The notes: generated from the letters alone by a model not told the origin. Positions 22,209 through 31,821 are shown, numbered from the stretch's first letter. The stretch is 64,000 bases of DNA from Streptomyces tuirus (GCA_018195615.1 JAGTPG010000002.1:4829501-4893500); one strand, 5' to 3'. Program-made: numbers and translations.

Positions 22209-22285
22209 GGGGCTATAGCTCAGTTGGTTAGAGCGCATCCCTGATAAGGATGAGGCCACAGGTTCAAATCCTGTTAGCCCCACCA
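22209..22285 (+). tRNA. tRNA-Ile (GAT)
   Basis: Cloverleaf with acceptor GGGGCTA/TAGCCCC, D-arm AGCTCAGTTGGTTAGAGC, anticodon loop CTGATAA and T-loop GGTTCAAATCC. CCA is encoded (22283-22285). A tRNA-Ile just after gyrA is conserved in actinobacteria. Confidence 0.97.
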
Positions 22286-22288
22286 GCG

Positions 22289-22322
22289 AAAAGACCCCCA
22301 GTCGAATGCGACCGGGGTCTTT
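22289..22322 (+). terminator. Terminator after tRNA-Ile
   Basis: Stem AAAGACCCC/GGGGTCTTT immediately after the tRNA. The flanking A and T runs make it usable in both directions. Confidence 0.8.
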
Positions 22323-22515
22323 GACGTCTGTGGCGGGAGACTCCGGCTCGGCAGGCGCGCGCTATCCCGAAGCCGTACGCCATCCAAGCGATGACCATGG
22401 AGTCGATGGCCAGCAGCGCCACGCTGACCCCGATCTGCGCATGGTGTTCTGCCGGGCACCGCACATGAGCACAGGTACTCAGATGGATCGTTCTCGTGTG
22501 TCTGCACATGAGAGG

Positions 22516-22543
22516 GCCCGGCGGCTCTGTCGAGCTGCCGGGC
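22516..22543 (-). terminator. Hairpin downstream of the small membrane protein gene
   Basis: Stem GCCCGGCGGCT/AGCTGCCGGGC with one mismatch and a 6-nt loop, 34 bp beyond the stop of the leftward gene. Confidence 0.55.
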
Positions 22544-22576
22544 CTGTACGCGGGGTCGCCGTTCGGATGTGCCTGG

Positions 22577-22940
22577 TCAGTGCTGCATGGGGATGAGGCG
22601 GTCCGCCGTGGGGTCCGTGTCTGCGTCGGTGCCGTCGTAGGGCAGTCGGCGGTCGGTGACGTCGGCGTGTCCGCGAGCGGGCGGTGGCGGCAGCGCGGGG
22701 ATTTGCCGTGGGCCTCGGCGCGGATGCGCTGTTTCATCGTGGGGGCAGGGCCCTGGCGAGGGACCTGGGAGACGTCACCGACGCGGTTCGCTGCTGCGGG
22801 ATGCGCTCGCTGTTGCGCGTCTGCTCGGTCTGCGGTAGAGCCGCCGGGGCGGTCGTCGTGATGAGTCCGAGCGTCCTGCACAGCGCGAGGAAAGCGGTGA
22901 CGATGACGGTCCACAGCGTCATGACCTTGTTCCGGGCCAT
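22577..22940 (-). CDS. Small membrane-anchored hypothetical protein (apparent frameshifts)
   Basis: ATG 22940 behind GAGGGG opens MARNKVMTLWTVIVTAFLALC, a single hydrophobic segment of about 20 residues. A low-complexity TAPAALPQ linker follows. The frame then shifts near 22755 to a segment PTMKQRIRAEAHGKSPRCRH that looks conserved. A further shift gives an acidic end, DGTDADTDPTADRLIPMQH, at TGA 22577-22579. It resembles short Streptomyces proteins with an N-terminal anchor and a KQRIRAEAHG motif (possibly DUF6344). Exact joints and function are uncertain. Confidence 0.5.
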
Positions 22941-23277
22941 GGCCCCTCACTTTCGGGTCGGGCGATTTGCGCACTTTCCTCATGATGTGTATGGGAGGCG
23001 AGAAGTGGTGGACCGACGCCCGTGGCGCGTGGATGTTCAGATGAACACCACTCGGATGGGTGCAAAGGCTGCTAAAAAGTGAGGAGAGGGGAGGAAGGTG
23101 ATCAAAGTTACCGTCCGTCGGCGTGTGATCACCCTCCGATCGGAGCTGTGAGTTCCGCTTGTATCCCGGTTCCCGGGACGGGAGTTGAGGGCCGACGCAG
23201 GTCACCGATCGGTATCGGTCGGTGTGTATAGTCGGGCGCCAGAGGTCCCCTACGTCAAGGAAAGACGAGGTCGCGCG
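22941..23277. other. Intergenic region upstream of the DLW-39 gene
   Basis: About 337 bp between divergent small genes, with no supported gene. It should contain both promoters, but I see no element I can name with confidence. Confidence 0.5.
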
Positions 23278-23406
23278 GTGAAGAAGCTTCTCCTGGTCGC
23301 ACTGGCCGCCATCGGCGGGCTCCTCGTGTACCGCCAGATCCAGGCGGATCGCGCCGAGCAGGATCTGTGGACGGAGGCGACTGACTCCGTGCCCACGGGT
23401 TCGTGA
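23278..23406 (+). CDS. DLW-39 family small protein
   Basis: 42 residues: MKKLLLVALAAIGGLLVYRQ, a hydrophobic anchor, then a charged tail containing the family-defining DLW triad (EQDLWTEATD). GTG 23278. The family is widespread in actinobacteria near gyrA; function is unknown. Too short for most gene finders, but the motif is distinctive. Confidence 0.85.
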   Translation: MKKLLLVALAAIGGLLVYRQIQADRAEQDLWTEATDSVPTGS

Positions 23407-23431
23407 GTCACGACAACCCATACCGAGCACA

Positions 23432-23456
23432 CCCCGGCCGCATCGCGGTCGGGTTT
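23432..23456 (+). terminator. Terminator after the DLW-39 gene
   Basis: Stem CCGGCCGC/GCGGTCGG with a 3-nt loop, followed by GTTT, 26 bp after the stop. Confidence 0.65.
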
Positions 23457-23581
23457 AGTGTGTCGTACCGATTACGTGGATGGCCGGGTGGCGGACGCGG
23501 CGGCGGGCAGTATGGGCCACGGTTTCACGGTGTGAGGTTTCCTTCCCGTGGTTCTGCGGGTCGCTGACGGTGAGGGGGCGC

Positions 23582-24949
23582 ATGAGGGGACGGTGTCGTA
23601 GGCAGTGGGGGCGTCGTGCGCGTCGTGCGGGCGCGTGGCGTGGCCCTCGCCCATTGGTGGCGGTGCGCCTGGGAGTCGTGGCGGTGGCGCTGGGTACGAC
23701 AGTCGCCGTGGTGCCCGGCCAGGCCGCCCTCGCCGCTGCCGGAGCCTCCGAAGCGGCGGTGTCGCCGAGCACGTACGCCTTCGCCGAGGACGCGCAGAGC
23801 GTCGAAGGTGCCAGGAGCACCGGGACGCCGCCCTGCTGGAGCCCGGCACGGCCTACAAGAGTTCCCTCCCGGGCAGCGGCAGGGTCAGCTATCGGCTCGA
23901 ACTCGACGCCTCCTCGAACGCGTACGTCTCCGTCACCGCCGTCCCCTCCCCCGGCAGCACCGTCTCCGTCATCGACGGGGTCAAGGTGTCCCTGCAGAAC
24001 GACCAGGGCGTCTCCTGCTCCGTCGACACCGCGAGCTTCGGCGCCGCCCGCAGTCCCCACCCGATCGCGGCGTGGGGCCGACGCGACATCTCGCCCACCA
24101 CATCGCTGTGCCAGGAGGCCGGCACCTACTACGTCACCGTCGAACGCGTCGACCCGGACGGCGAGGGCTCCTCGCCGGACGCGTGGGATCTGGAGCTCGT
24201 CGCCATGACGGAGCCGCGGACGGCGAAGGCCGGAGCGACCAGCGCGCCCGAGGTGTGGAACTCCGCCTCGCCCCAGCCCCTCCAGGGGAAGGCCGAGCGG
24301 CGCCACGGCGGCGCGGGGTTCGCCGGGGCGACTCCCCTCGACCAGGGAGTCTGGCGGGACGACATCCGGCCCGGCCGGACGTTCTTCTACGAGGTGCCGG
24401 TCGACTGGGGCCAGCAGCTCCACGTCACCGCCGAACTGGGCAGCTCGGACTCCGGCGGCACCGGCTACACACCGGACGCGCTGGACCTGGCCCTCTACAA
24501 TCCGGCGCGCGGCCACGTAGCCGACGTGGGCGTGGGCTACGACGGTGACCAGAAGTCCGGCAGTCTGCCTCCCCTGCCGCCGGTCGACCACGCCAACCGG
24601 CACGCGGTCACCGATCAGGTCGGCGCGATGCGCTTCGCCGGGTCCTACTACCTCGTCGCGCACCTCGCGGAGAGCGTCGCCGACCGCTTCGGGGACGGGC
24701 CCTTCGTGATGACGCTGCGCGTGCGGGTCAGCGGGGCGGCGCAGGACGGGCCGAGTACCTGGGGAGTCCTTGCCGAAGGGCGCCTTCGAGGTCTCTGACC
24801 AGGACCGGGAGGCGGCGGCCGAGGGCGTGGCCACCGGCGACGACACCGCGATGCGGGCGGTCGCCGTGGGCGGGATCGGCACCGGGAGCGCACTGCTGGT
24901 GGGGCTCGGGGTGTGGACCGTGCTGGCCCGGCGGAGGAGCGCCGGATAG
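23582..24949 (+). CDS. Secreted, C-terminally membrane-anchored protein of unknown function (two apparent frameshifts)
   Basis: ATG 23582 behind GAGGGGG starts an arginine-rich N-region, then a hydrophobic signal segment (RLGVVAVALGTTVAVV) with an AxA-like cleavage region. The mature part reads AYKSSLPGSGRVSYRLELD and includes YYVTVERVDPDGEG and RPGRTFFYEVPVDWGQQL. These look like repeated beta-sandwich modules. A final membrane segment (GIGTGSALLVGLGVWTVLA) and RRRSAG tail end it at TAG 24947-24949. Bases are missing near 23822 and 24768. Rejoined it is about 456 residues. I do not recognise the family; it is probably a cell-surface protein. Confidence 0.7.
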
Positions 24950-25057
24950 CGCCGAAGCGGGCGCCGGTTTGTGCCTGCACGCCGTGCGGTCCCCCTGTGC
25001 GGTCCCCCTGTGCGGTCCGCCTGTGCGGCCCGTCCGTGCGTGACCGTACGTGCGGGC

Positions 25058-26627
25058 TCAGATCTGGGTCAGGGCCCAGAAGCCCACGGCGTAGCAGGCC
25101 AGGGCCAGAAGCAGGAGAGGGACCGCCACCTTGGCCGGAGGGCCGGGGCGCCGCGGAGGGCGTTGTGCTCGGTGCCGTGAAACACCCCTACCGGACGGCG
25201 GGGCCTGAGGGCCTGGCGTGGAGTTCTGGGCGGGGTCCTGTGTGGTGTAGGAGGCAGTGGAGGCGTCGGTGCGGTGTTGCGCCACAGGGGGCACGGGCGG
25301 GCTGGGGTGACCGGGGTGGGTCGGATACGCCGGTGGGAGCGGCTGGGAGGGGGACAGCCGGTGCGTGTGGTCGTAGGGGGCGTAGGGGGCCTGCGGTGCC
25401 TGCGGCTGTGCGTGACGGGGCCCGCCGGGTGCGGGGAGGACGTGACGGTGGCCTGGGGAGGGGCAGGTGGAAGCTGCCGGTGTCCGACATGGAGGACGGC
25501 TGAGCGGGAGTGGCCGGGTGGCGGGGGCGGCCGGTGAGGCGTCCAGGCGTGGGTCGGGTCCTGCGGCCGCCCCGCCCGAGGTGGACCGGGCGCCGTTACC
25601 GCCGTCGGAGGCGGAGGCCGACGGGTCCGTTGCTGAAGGCGCCTGGACGTCCTGCCGGGGCTGTGCCTCACTCGCCCCCTGGTCGGGTCTCTCCCCGCCC
25701 GTTCCCGCGCTGGACGGTTCCGCTCCCGGGCCCAGCCCCCGCGCTCTCTCCAACGGGCCCTCGGGGCGAACCCCTGGGGAGCGGGCCGAGTTGATCGAAG
25801 ATCTCGATCAGTTCGTCGTCCGGACCCGGCTCGGGGAGGAGTTCCGCGGCGGCGGCGAGCGCCTTGCGCGCCCCCGTGGCCGTACGGAACCGCGCCAGCG
25901 GGTCCGGCTGCAGCAGCGTGGCCACCACCTGCCACAGCGGCTCGGGAATGCCCTTGGGCGCACTGGGCGTCCCGTGCTCGGCGAAGTACTGGATGAGCGC
26001 CTTGCTGTCCGGCTTGGCGCCCTCCAGCAGATACAGCGCGACCAGGCCCACGGCGAACAGATCGGCGGGAAAGTCCGGCTCGGCGCCCATCATCTGCTCG
26101 GGCGCGAGATAACCGGGTGTGCCCACCACGAGGTTGGTCTCCGTCAGCCGGGGCTCGCCCAGCCGCATCGCGATGCCGAAGTCGGACAGCCTGAGCCGCG
26201 GCCGGCCCGTGCCGGTGGCCTCCAGCAGCACGTTGGCGGGCTTCACGTCACGGTGTACGACGTCCTCCGCGTGCACGGCAGCCAGCCCCGCCAGCAGCTG
26301 GTCGAGCAGGGTGCAGACGAAGGGCGGCGGGAGGGGGCCGTAGTCCCCGACGAGATGGGCCAGGGAGCCGCCCGCCACCAGGTCCATGGTGAACAGGACC
26401 TTGTCGTCGTCGGCGGCCCAGCTGGTGGGGGCGAGAACATGGGGATGGTCGATCCGCAGGGCCTGCTCGCGGACGAAGCGCAACAGCGAGTGCGCGTCGC
26501 TCTGGAGCAGGACCTTGGCGGCCACGTAGCGTCGGCGGCGGTGGTCCCAGGCGCGCCAGACGGCGCCGACCCCTCCGCGTCCGATCGGGTCGACCAGTTC
26601 GTACCGGCCGGCGAACACCTCACCCAT
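25058..26627 (-). CDS. Eukaryotic-type Ser/Thr protein kinase with C-terminal membrane anchor (apparent frameshift)
   Basis: The kinase domain fills about residues 1-270. It has glycine loop GRGGVGAVWRAWD, invariant lysine in VAAKVL, HRDVKPANVLLE catalytic loop, SDFGIA and GTPGYLAPEQ. A proline/glutamine-rich linker follows and the protein ends in one membrane segment (VAVPLLLLALACYAVGFWAL), with no PASTA domains. The kinase frame and the linker/anchor frame are offset by one base, with the joint near 25750-25790 in a C/G run. ATG 26627 starts the product. The targets are unknown. Confidence 0.85.
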
Positions 26628-26734
26628 GGCTGTACGTCGCTCCTCCCCCTGTGGTCTCCCCCTTGCTTCCCCCTCGGCGAGCGATACGACTCCCCGACGA
26701 GTGAAACGGCTCCCCGATGAGCGATACGAATTCC

Positions 26735-26828
26735 CCCGTGCCCCCGTGATCCCGTACGCCCGTGCCCCGTGATCCCGTACGCCGGTGCCCCCGTGCTCCC
26801 GGACGTCGAGTGCCCCCGTGCCCCCGTG
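26735..26828. repeat. Degenerate short tandem repeats between kinase and HTH genes
   Basis: Repeating units built from GCCCCCGTG and GATCCCGTACGCC fill the 250-bp gap upstream of the kinase gene. Copies are imperfect. No coding frame is supported here. Confidence 0.6.
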
Positions 26829-26878
26829 GCTTCACCCGAGCCGGCTGCCGAACCCCCTTCGGCTGCCGGATGGCGGGA

Positions 26879-27426
26879 TCAGCTCTGGTGGGACTGGTAG
26901 TGCGCGACCGCGTCCGAGGTCCGGCCGGCGCCGTACACCCGGAGGAACTCCGCAAGCTCCGGGTGGGTCGGGGCGAGGGTGTCCGCGGCATCGATGATGT
27001 CGCCCGCCGCCGCGACCGAGCGGAGCAGCGACTGGATCTCCCGGACGACGCGCTTGACCGTCGGCGCCCCCGAACTGCTCGTCGTCTGCGTGGTGTTGCT
27101 GAGCACCGAGCCCCCTGCGACTTCTTGATCTCCTCCATGCGCTCAGTGGCCTCGGCCGCGCTCACGCTGCCGTCCGCGACCTGCCCCGCCAGATCCTGCA
27201 GCAGCTGCACCCGCTGCACCACGGCAGGGTTGCCGATCTTCGCCCGCTGACCGCTCATCAGCTGCGACAGCATCGGCGCTGACAGTCCCAGAACCCCCGC
27301 GAGACGAGCCTGGTTGAGACCAAGATCGTCGATAAGCCTACGGAAGAGCGCCCCCAACGGCTCCCCGTACCAGTTCCGCTGCAGCTCCCGCGCTCTTGCG
27401 GTGGCTTCCTGCTGTGCGGCGTCCAT
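26879..27426 (-). CDS. Helix-turn-helix DNA-binding protein (one apparent frameshift)
   Basis: ATG 27426 gives MDAAQQEATARARELQ, then an XRE-like helix-turn-helix around LNQARLAGVLGLSAPMLSQL. An alpha-helical region (VSAAEATERMEEIKK) follows. The frame breaks near 27113 where a G run lost a base. The other frame continues SNTTQTTSSSGAPTVK through THPELAEFLRVYGAGR to TGA 26879. About 182 residues. It lies upstream of the kinase gene on the same strand and may regulate it or be its partner; that is inferred from position only. Confidence 0.78.
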
Positions 27427-27606
27427 TGCGTCTCCCCATCGCTTCCCCTAGTACTGTGGTTCGCGGTAGCGAACCACGCCGAGCATCTTACGGAGAGTGG
27501 TCGGCCACGGGACCCCCAATCTTTTTGCGGAATCACCGGGGTGACCCGGTACTCTGGTCTTCGACGCCCGCCGAGACGTGGTTTCTCCGGTCGGACGTTC
27601 CTCTTC

Positions 27607-27679
27607 CGGGCCTTAGCTCAGTTGGTAGAGCGCTGTCTTTGCATGGCAGATGTCAGGGGTTCGACTCCCCTAGGCTCCA
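27607..27679 (+). tRNA. tRNA-Ala (TGC), first acceptor base not paired
   Basis: D-arm TAGCTCAGTTGGTAGAGC, anticodon loop TTTGCAT (TGC) and T-arm AGGGGTTCGACTCCCCT are normal. The acceptor 3' side AGGCTCC needs GGGGCCT on the 5' side, but the sequence has only GGGCCT preceded by C. Either the first G was lost from a run or it is mutated to C. CCA is not encoded. A one-base sequence error is the likeliest cause. Confidence 0.93.
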
Positions 27680-27685
27680 CACCGG

Positions 27686-27723
27686 ATGCCCTCCGAACTG
27701 CGGAAACGCGCTTCGGAGGGCAT
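27686..27723 (+). terminator. Terminator after tRNA-Ala
   Basis: 12-bp perfect stem ATGCCCTCCGAA/TTCGGAGGGCAT with a 14-nt loop, followed by TTTCC. Confidence 0.8.
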
Positions 27724-27753
27724 TTCCCTGCCAGCGGGTGTTTCACCGGCGGG

Positions 27754-27769
27754 TGTTTCACGTGAAACA
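27754..27769. promoter_or_regulatory. Distal parS site
   Basis: Perfect TGTTTCACGTGAAACA, 24 kb from parB and on the other side of oriC, in the tRNA-Ala/DUF5324 gap. A half-site (GTGTTTCACC) precedes it. Confidence 0.93.
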
Positions 27770-27826
27770 GCACGGCGGGGCGGGGGACTCAAGGCCGAGC
27801 CTCAAGTCTCCCGCCCCGCCGTGCTG
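27768..27826 (-). terminator. Terminator of the DUF5324 gene
   Basis: Long stem CAGCACGGCGGGGCGGG/CCCGCCCCGCCGTGCTG, extended by GACT/AGTC. It lies 17 bp beyond the leftward gene's stop and abuts the parS site. Confidence 0.75.
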
Positions 27827-27842
27827 TTGGCGGCGGCGGCCG

Positions 27843-28543
27843 TCAGGAACGGTCGTCGCGTCGGGCGGCCTCCTCCTCGGCCTCCTTGGCCTGGACCTCG
27901 GGATCCAGGCCCGACTGACCGCTGCCGTCCACGGAGGACAGACGGCCCGACTCGGGAACCTCCGTCGCAGCGGGCGGCTCCACCAGCCAGTCCGGGTTGG
28001 CCTGCTTGTCCCACCACTTCCAAGCGGCGAAAGCACCGCCCCGAGGGCGCCCAGAATCACCAGTGTCTTCACGGCCCGACCGGCCTTCGCCCGCCGTTCC
28101 TGCCTGCGCACCAGCTTCTGGATCTCCTTCGACGAGACCTGACCGCGCAGCGCGGCCATCGCGGCCAGGCTCCGGGCGGCTGCCTCGGTCGTGACAGGAC
28201 CGGCCGCAGCCATCGCCTGCTCGAACCTCGGCCTCGAGTACTCCGCCGCCTGCCGGGCGGCCTTACGCGTGCGGACGGCGGCCTCGTGGGCGGCCTGGTC
28301 GACCTTCGGCGGCACATGCGAGCGGGCCTGCTCCACATACGGCTGCACATGGGCGCCGTACTGGACACGTGCCTGCCCGGCGGCCTGCGTCACCTTGGGC
28401 GCCAGCCGTACGCGCGCCTCGTGTGCGTAGTGCGCGGCCCTGTCCTTGGCCGTGTCGGCGTAGGGCGCCACCACTTCCGCGGCGTGCAGCACGCTGTCCT
28501 TCGCCGAACCGGTCGCGGCGCGCACGCTGTCGATGCGGGTCAC
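27843..28543 (-). CDS. DUF5324 family protein (one apparent frameshift)
   Basis: GTG 28543 behind GGAGGAA starts MTRIDSVRAATGSAKDSV. Amphipathic alanine-rich helices with many VxxAAxxxx repeats run to about residue 140, then QVSSKEIQKLVRRQERRAK and a hydrophobic stretch. One G is missing near 28045, after which the right frame gives AFAAWKWWDKQANPDWL and a charged end at TGA 27843. About 233 residues. Streptomyces-specific family; function unknown, possibly membrane-associated. Confidence 0.8.
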
Positions 28544-28866
28544 GGGTTCCTCCTCCTCGGTGGCGTACGGTATTTCGACTTTCCACCCTTTTACGGATCA
28601 TGCCTGCCCGGACGCTTCGCGCCATGCCAGACGGGCATACGGGTGCCGATGGCGCTGATCGAGTACAAGTACGGATGAATAGGGGGCAACGTGAGCTTGT
28701 CGTCGACAATGCCACGGATCGCCGCCGCGCGCCCCCGCCCCGGGACTACTCGACTGGTTTTCTGCAACCGGCCCCCGGTTTCCCCCCGGTGAACGGAGGC
28801 CGGGCGACGTGGAGCTCCGTCCATGCGAGGATCAGGGAGTCACGGAAAGACAACGGAAGGCAGATC
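28544..28866. other. Intergenic region between DUF5324 and cyclophilin genes
   Basis: 323 bp between divergent genes; expected to hold both promoters. A frame extending the cyclophilin upstream is open but lacks a ribosome-binding site and conserved sequence. I see no other element. Confidence 0.5.
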
Positions 28867-29394
28867 GTGGCTGAGCAGCTCTACGCCACCCTGAAGACCA
28901 ACCACGGCGACATCGAAGTCCGGCTTCTGCCGAACCACGCCCCCAAGACGGTCAAGAACTTCGTCGAGCTCGCCCAGGGCGAGCGGGAGTGGACCCACCC
29001 CGAGACGGGCCAGAAGTCCACGGACAAGCTCTACGACGGCACGGTCTTCCACCGGGTGATCAGCGGCTTCATGATCCAGGGCGGTGACCCGCTGGGCAAC
29101 GGCACCGGCGGTCCCGGCTACCAGTTCGAAGACGAGTTCCACCCGGACCTGCGCTTCGACAAGCCCTACCTGCTGGCAATGGCCAACGCCGGCCCGGGCA
29201 CCAACGGCTCGCAGTTCTTCATCACCGTCTCCCCGACGGCCTGGCTGAACCGCAAGCACACCATCTTCGGCGAGGTCACCGACGCAGGCAGCCAGAAGGT
29301 CGTGGACACCATCGCCTCGACCCAGACCAACCCGCGCACCGACCGCCCGCTCAACGACGTGGTCATCGAGTCGGTCGTCATCGAGACCCGCTGA
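28867..29394 (+). CDS. ppiA: Peptidyl-prolyl cis-trans isomerase (cyclophilin)
   Basis: Catalyses proline isomerisation during protein folding; cytoplasmic, no signal peptide. 175 residues. The cyclophilin signature runs through YDGTVFHRVISGFMIQGGD, with the catalytic arginine in FHRV; NGSQFFITV and WLNRKHTIFGEV complete the site. GTG 28867 is set by GGAAGG at 28855-28860. Confidence 0.95.
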   Translation: MAEQLYATLKTNHGDIEVRLLPNHAPKTVKNFVELAQGEREWTHPETGQKSTDKLYDGTVFHRVISGFMIQGGDPLGNGTGGPGYQFEDEFHPDLRFDKPYLLAMANAGPGTNGSQFFITVSPTAWLNRKHTIFGEVTDAGSQKVVDTIASTQTNPRTDRPLNDVVIESVVIETR

Positions 29395-29483
29395 GCGCCA
29401 GAGTTTCCACAGGGAACCAATCGCCCTGCTCATCCGTAGGGATGGGCAGGGCGGGGCTTTTTCACCACGACCGAGGGGATCCC

Positions 29484-30371
29484 ATGGACGACCAGGCTGC
29501 GGGCAGCCCGCAGGACGCCCACAGCGTCCCCATGTGCTACCGCCACCCGGGCCGCGAGACCGGCATCCGCTGCACCCGCTGCGAGCGCCCGATCTGCCCG
29601 AGTGCATGGTCAACGCCTCCGTCGGCTTCCAATGCCCCGAGTGCGTCCGCACCGGCTCCGGCACCGGCCACGCGCCCACAGCCGCCATGCCCCGGACCAT
29701 CGCGGGCGGCAGCATCGCCGCCGACCCCCGCCTGCTGACCAAGATCCTCATCGGTATCAACCTGGCCGTGTTCATCGCCGTCCAGATCCACGAGTCGCTC
29801 CTGACCGACTTCGTGCTGCTCGGCGCCTGGCCACCAGAGCCCTTCACACCCACCCAGGGCGTGGCGGGCGGCGAGTGGTACCGCCTGGTGACCTCGATGT
29901 TCACCCACCAGGAGCCCTGGCACATCGCGTTCAACATGCTCAGCCTCTGGTGGCTCGGAGGTCCGCTCGAAGCGGCCCTCGGCCGCGTCCGCTACCTCGC
30001 GCTCTACTTCGTCTCCGGACTCGCGGGCAGCGCCCTGGCCTATCTGCTCGCCTCCCGAACACGGCCACGCTGGGCGCCTCCGGCGCGATCTTCGGCCTCT
30101 TCGGCGCCACGGCGGTGCTGATGCGCCGGCTCAACTACGACATGCGGCCGATCATCGCGCTGCTCGCGATCAACCTGATCTTCACCTTCGCCCCTGGCTT
30201 CAACATCTCCTGGCAGGCCCACATCGGCGGACTCGTCGCCGGCGTCGTCGTCGGCTACGCCATGGTCCACGCCCGCGCGAGCGACGCGCCCTGATCCAGT
30301 ACGGCACCTGTGCGCTGGTCCTGGGCATGGTCATCGTGTTGACGCTGTTGAGGACGGCCCAGCTCAGCTGA
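29484..30371 (+). CDS. Rhomboid family intramembrane serine protease with zinc-binding N-terminus (three apparent frameshifts)
   Basis: Cleaves membrane proteins within the bilayer; substrates unknown. ATG 29484 follows GAGGGG. Residues 12-60 have paired cysteines (CYRHPGRETGIRCTRC... CPEC), a B-box-like zinc site. The rhomboid core includes HQEPWHIAFNMLSLWWLGG, catalytic serine in GASGAIFG (about residue 200) and the histidine in AHIGG. One base is missing near 29598, 30056 and 30272. The last shift restores a final membrane segment (TCALVLGMVIVLTLL) ending at TGA 30369-30371. About 296 residues rejoined. Confidence 0.88.
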
Positions 30372-30380
30372 GCGCGAGCG

Positions 30381-30579
30381 TTGTCCACAGCGGGTGTCGA
30401 ATCTTGTGCACAGCGTGCGGGAACACATGTGCCCCCTGTAACCGAGCTGCGTTTGTGCAGGTCAGGCAGGGGCGAACATGTTTTCGAGTGCCGGTACTTC
30501 CGTCATACTGGCGTCAACGGGCAACGAGTTATCCACAGATCGTCTTCATTTTCCACCTGTGGATAACTCCTGTGGATAA
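30381..30579. promoter_or_regulatory. DnaA-box cluster outside oriC, upstream end of crgA locus
   Basis: Four perfect boxes in 199 bp: TTGTCCACA at 30381-30389, TTATCCACA at 30529-30537, and reverse TTATCCACA at 30558-30566 and 30571-30579. The last three lie within 51 bp, and two are spaced 13 bp apart. These match the strict consensus better than any box in oriC. It lies in the rhomboid/crgA convergent gap, about 18.5 kb from oriC. Confidence 0.85.
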
Positions 30580-30626
30580 CTCAGCGAACAGCCCTGGGCA
30601 GAGCTGCGGTCATCTGCCGGTGACCG

Positions 30627-30881
30627 CTACTTCCACTGGGTCGAGACACCGAATCCGGCGGCGATGAAGCCGAAGCCCACCACGATGTTCCAGTTGCCCA
30701 GCTTGTCGATGGGCAACGAGCCGTCGGTGACGTAGAAGACGACGATCCAAGCCAGGCCGATGAGGAACATGGCCAGCATGACGGGCGCGACCCAGGCACG
30801 GCTGTTCAGCTTGATGGCGGTCGTCTGCTTCGCCGGCGGCGGCGTGTAGTCGGCCTTCTTGCGGATACGTGACTTCGGCAC
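30627..30881 (-). CDS. crgA: Cell division protein CrgA
   Basis: A small membrane protein (84 residues) that controls septum formation; in Streptomyces it delays FtsZ ring formation in aerial hyphae. MPKSRIRKKADYTPPP is the conserved cytoplasmic start; two membrane segments lie at about residues 30-52 and 63-80, and the tail is STQWK. GTG start at 30881 behind GGAGAG. Confidence 0.95.
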   Translation of the reverse strand: MPKSRIRKKADYTPPPAKQTTAIKLNSRAWVAPVMLAMFLIGLAWIVVFYVTDGSLPIDKLGNWNIVVGFGFIAAGFGVSTQWK

Positions 30882-31018
30882 GAGGGTCTCTCCTGTCGAT
30901 GCGCTGCGTGGCCGCGCAGGTAACTGGGTCGGGCTCGGGCAGCGTAAGGGGACTCTGAGTGCTCCCCCGGCGTCCGTTAGCGTAGTGCTTCCGTGGCGCC
31001 GAAGGAGATAAGGGTACG

Positions 31019-31798
31019 TTGAGCAATTCTGCCGACTCCCCCGGGACGGGATCCACCCCTGAGCGCGCGCGCCGCTTTCGGCCCGTGCGGATTCTCACGG
31101 CGGCCGTCTTCGCTCTCGCGGGGCTCATCTTCTTCACCAGCTTCGACACGGCCAAGGGCACCAACATCCGCACGGACACGTCCTTGCTGAAGTTGTCCGA
31201 CCTCATCCATGAGCGCAGCCGTGAGAACGGCGAGTTGGACGAGACCAATGGGGTGCTGCGCCAGGAGATAGAGGCGCTGGCCGAGCGTGATGACGGCAGT
31301 ACCAAGGCGGAGGACGACAAGCTCACCGCTTTGGAGAAGCGGGCGGGCACGCAGAAGCTCAGGGGCGAGGGGCTCACGGTCACGCTCAACGACGCCCCGC
31401 CGGACGCCACTGCCAAGCTCCCCGGTTACCCGGAGCCGCAGCCCGACTACCTGGTGATTCACCAGCAGGACCTGCAGGCCGTGGTGAACGCGCTGTGGCA
31501 GGGCGGTGCCAAGGGCATCAAGGTCATGGACCAGAGGCTGATCTCCACCAGTGCGGTGCGCTGTGTGGGCAACACCCTGATCCTGCAGGGCCGTGTCTAC
31601 TCCCCGCCGTACAAGATCACGGCGGTTGGTGACCCGGGGAGGCTGCAGAAGGCGCTCGCGGCCTCACCGGCGATCCAGAACTACATGGTGTATGTCAACG
31701 TCTACGGGCTCGGCTGGAAAGTCGAGGAGAACGGCCCGGTGACTCTGCCGGGCTACTCGGGCACAGTGGATCTGCACTACGCGAAGCCTGTGGAGTAG
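31019..31798 (+). CDS. DUF881 membrane-anchored extracytoplasmic protein
   Basis: 259 residues with one N-terminal membrane segment (ILTAAVFALAGLIFFTS), then an extracytoplasmic coiled-coil stretch (SDLIHERSRENGELDETN). The DUF881 fold follows (GEGLTVTLNDAP, YLVIHQQDLQAVVNALW, GRVYSPPYKITAVGDP). Such proteins are encoded beside division genes in many Gram-positives. TTG start at 31019 preceded by AAGGAG, with an AGGG nearer the start. It begins a rightward run with the sortase genes. Confidence 0.9.
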   Translation: MSNSADSPGTGSTPERARRFRPVRILTAAVFALAGLIFFTSFDTAKGTNIRTDTSLLKLSDLIHERSRENGELDETNGVLRQEIEALAERDDGSTKAEDDKLTALEKRAGTQKLRGEGLTVTLNDAPPDATAKLPGYPEPQPDYLVIHQQDLQAVVNALWQGGAKGIKVMDQRLISTSAVRCVGNTLILQGRVYSPPYKITAVGDPGRLQKALAASPAIQNYMVYVNVYGLGWKVEENGPVTLPGYSGTVDLHYAKPVE

Positions 31799-31821
31799 CG
31801 ACCGAGCCGGGGGAGCTGCCG

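Noticed and set aside
25181..25200. parS half-site (GTGAAACA) near the kinase gene end
   Set aside because: Only one arm of the palindrome matches; the other arm is unrelated.
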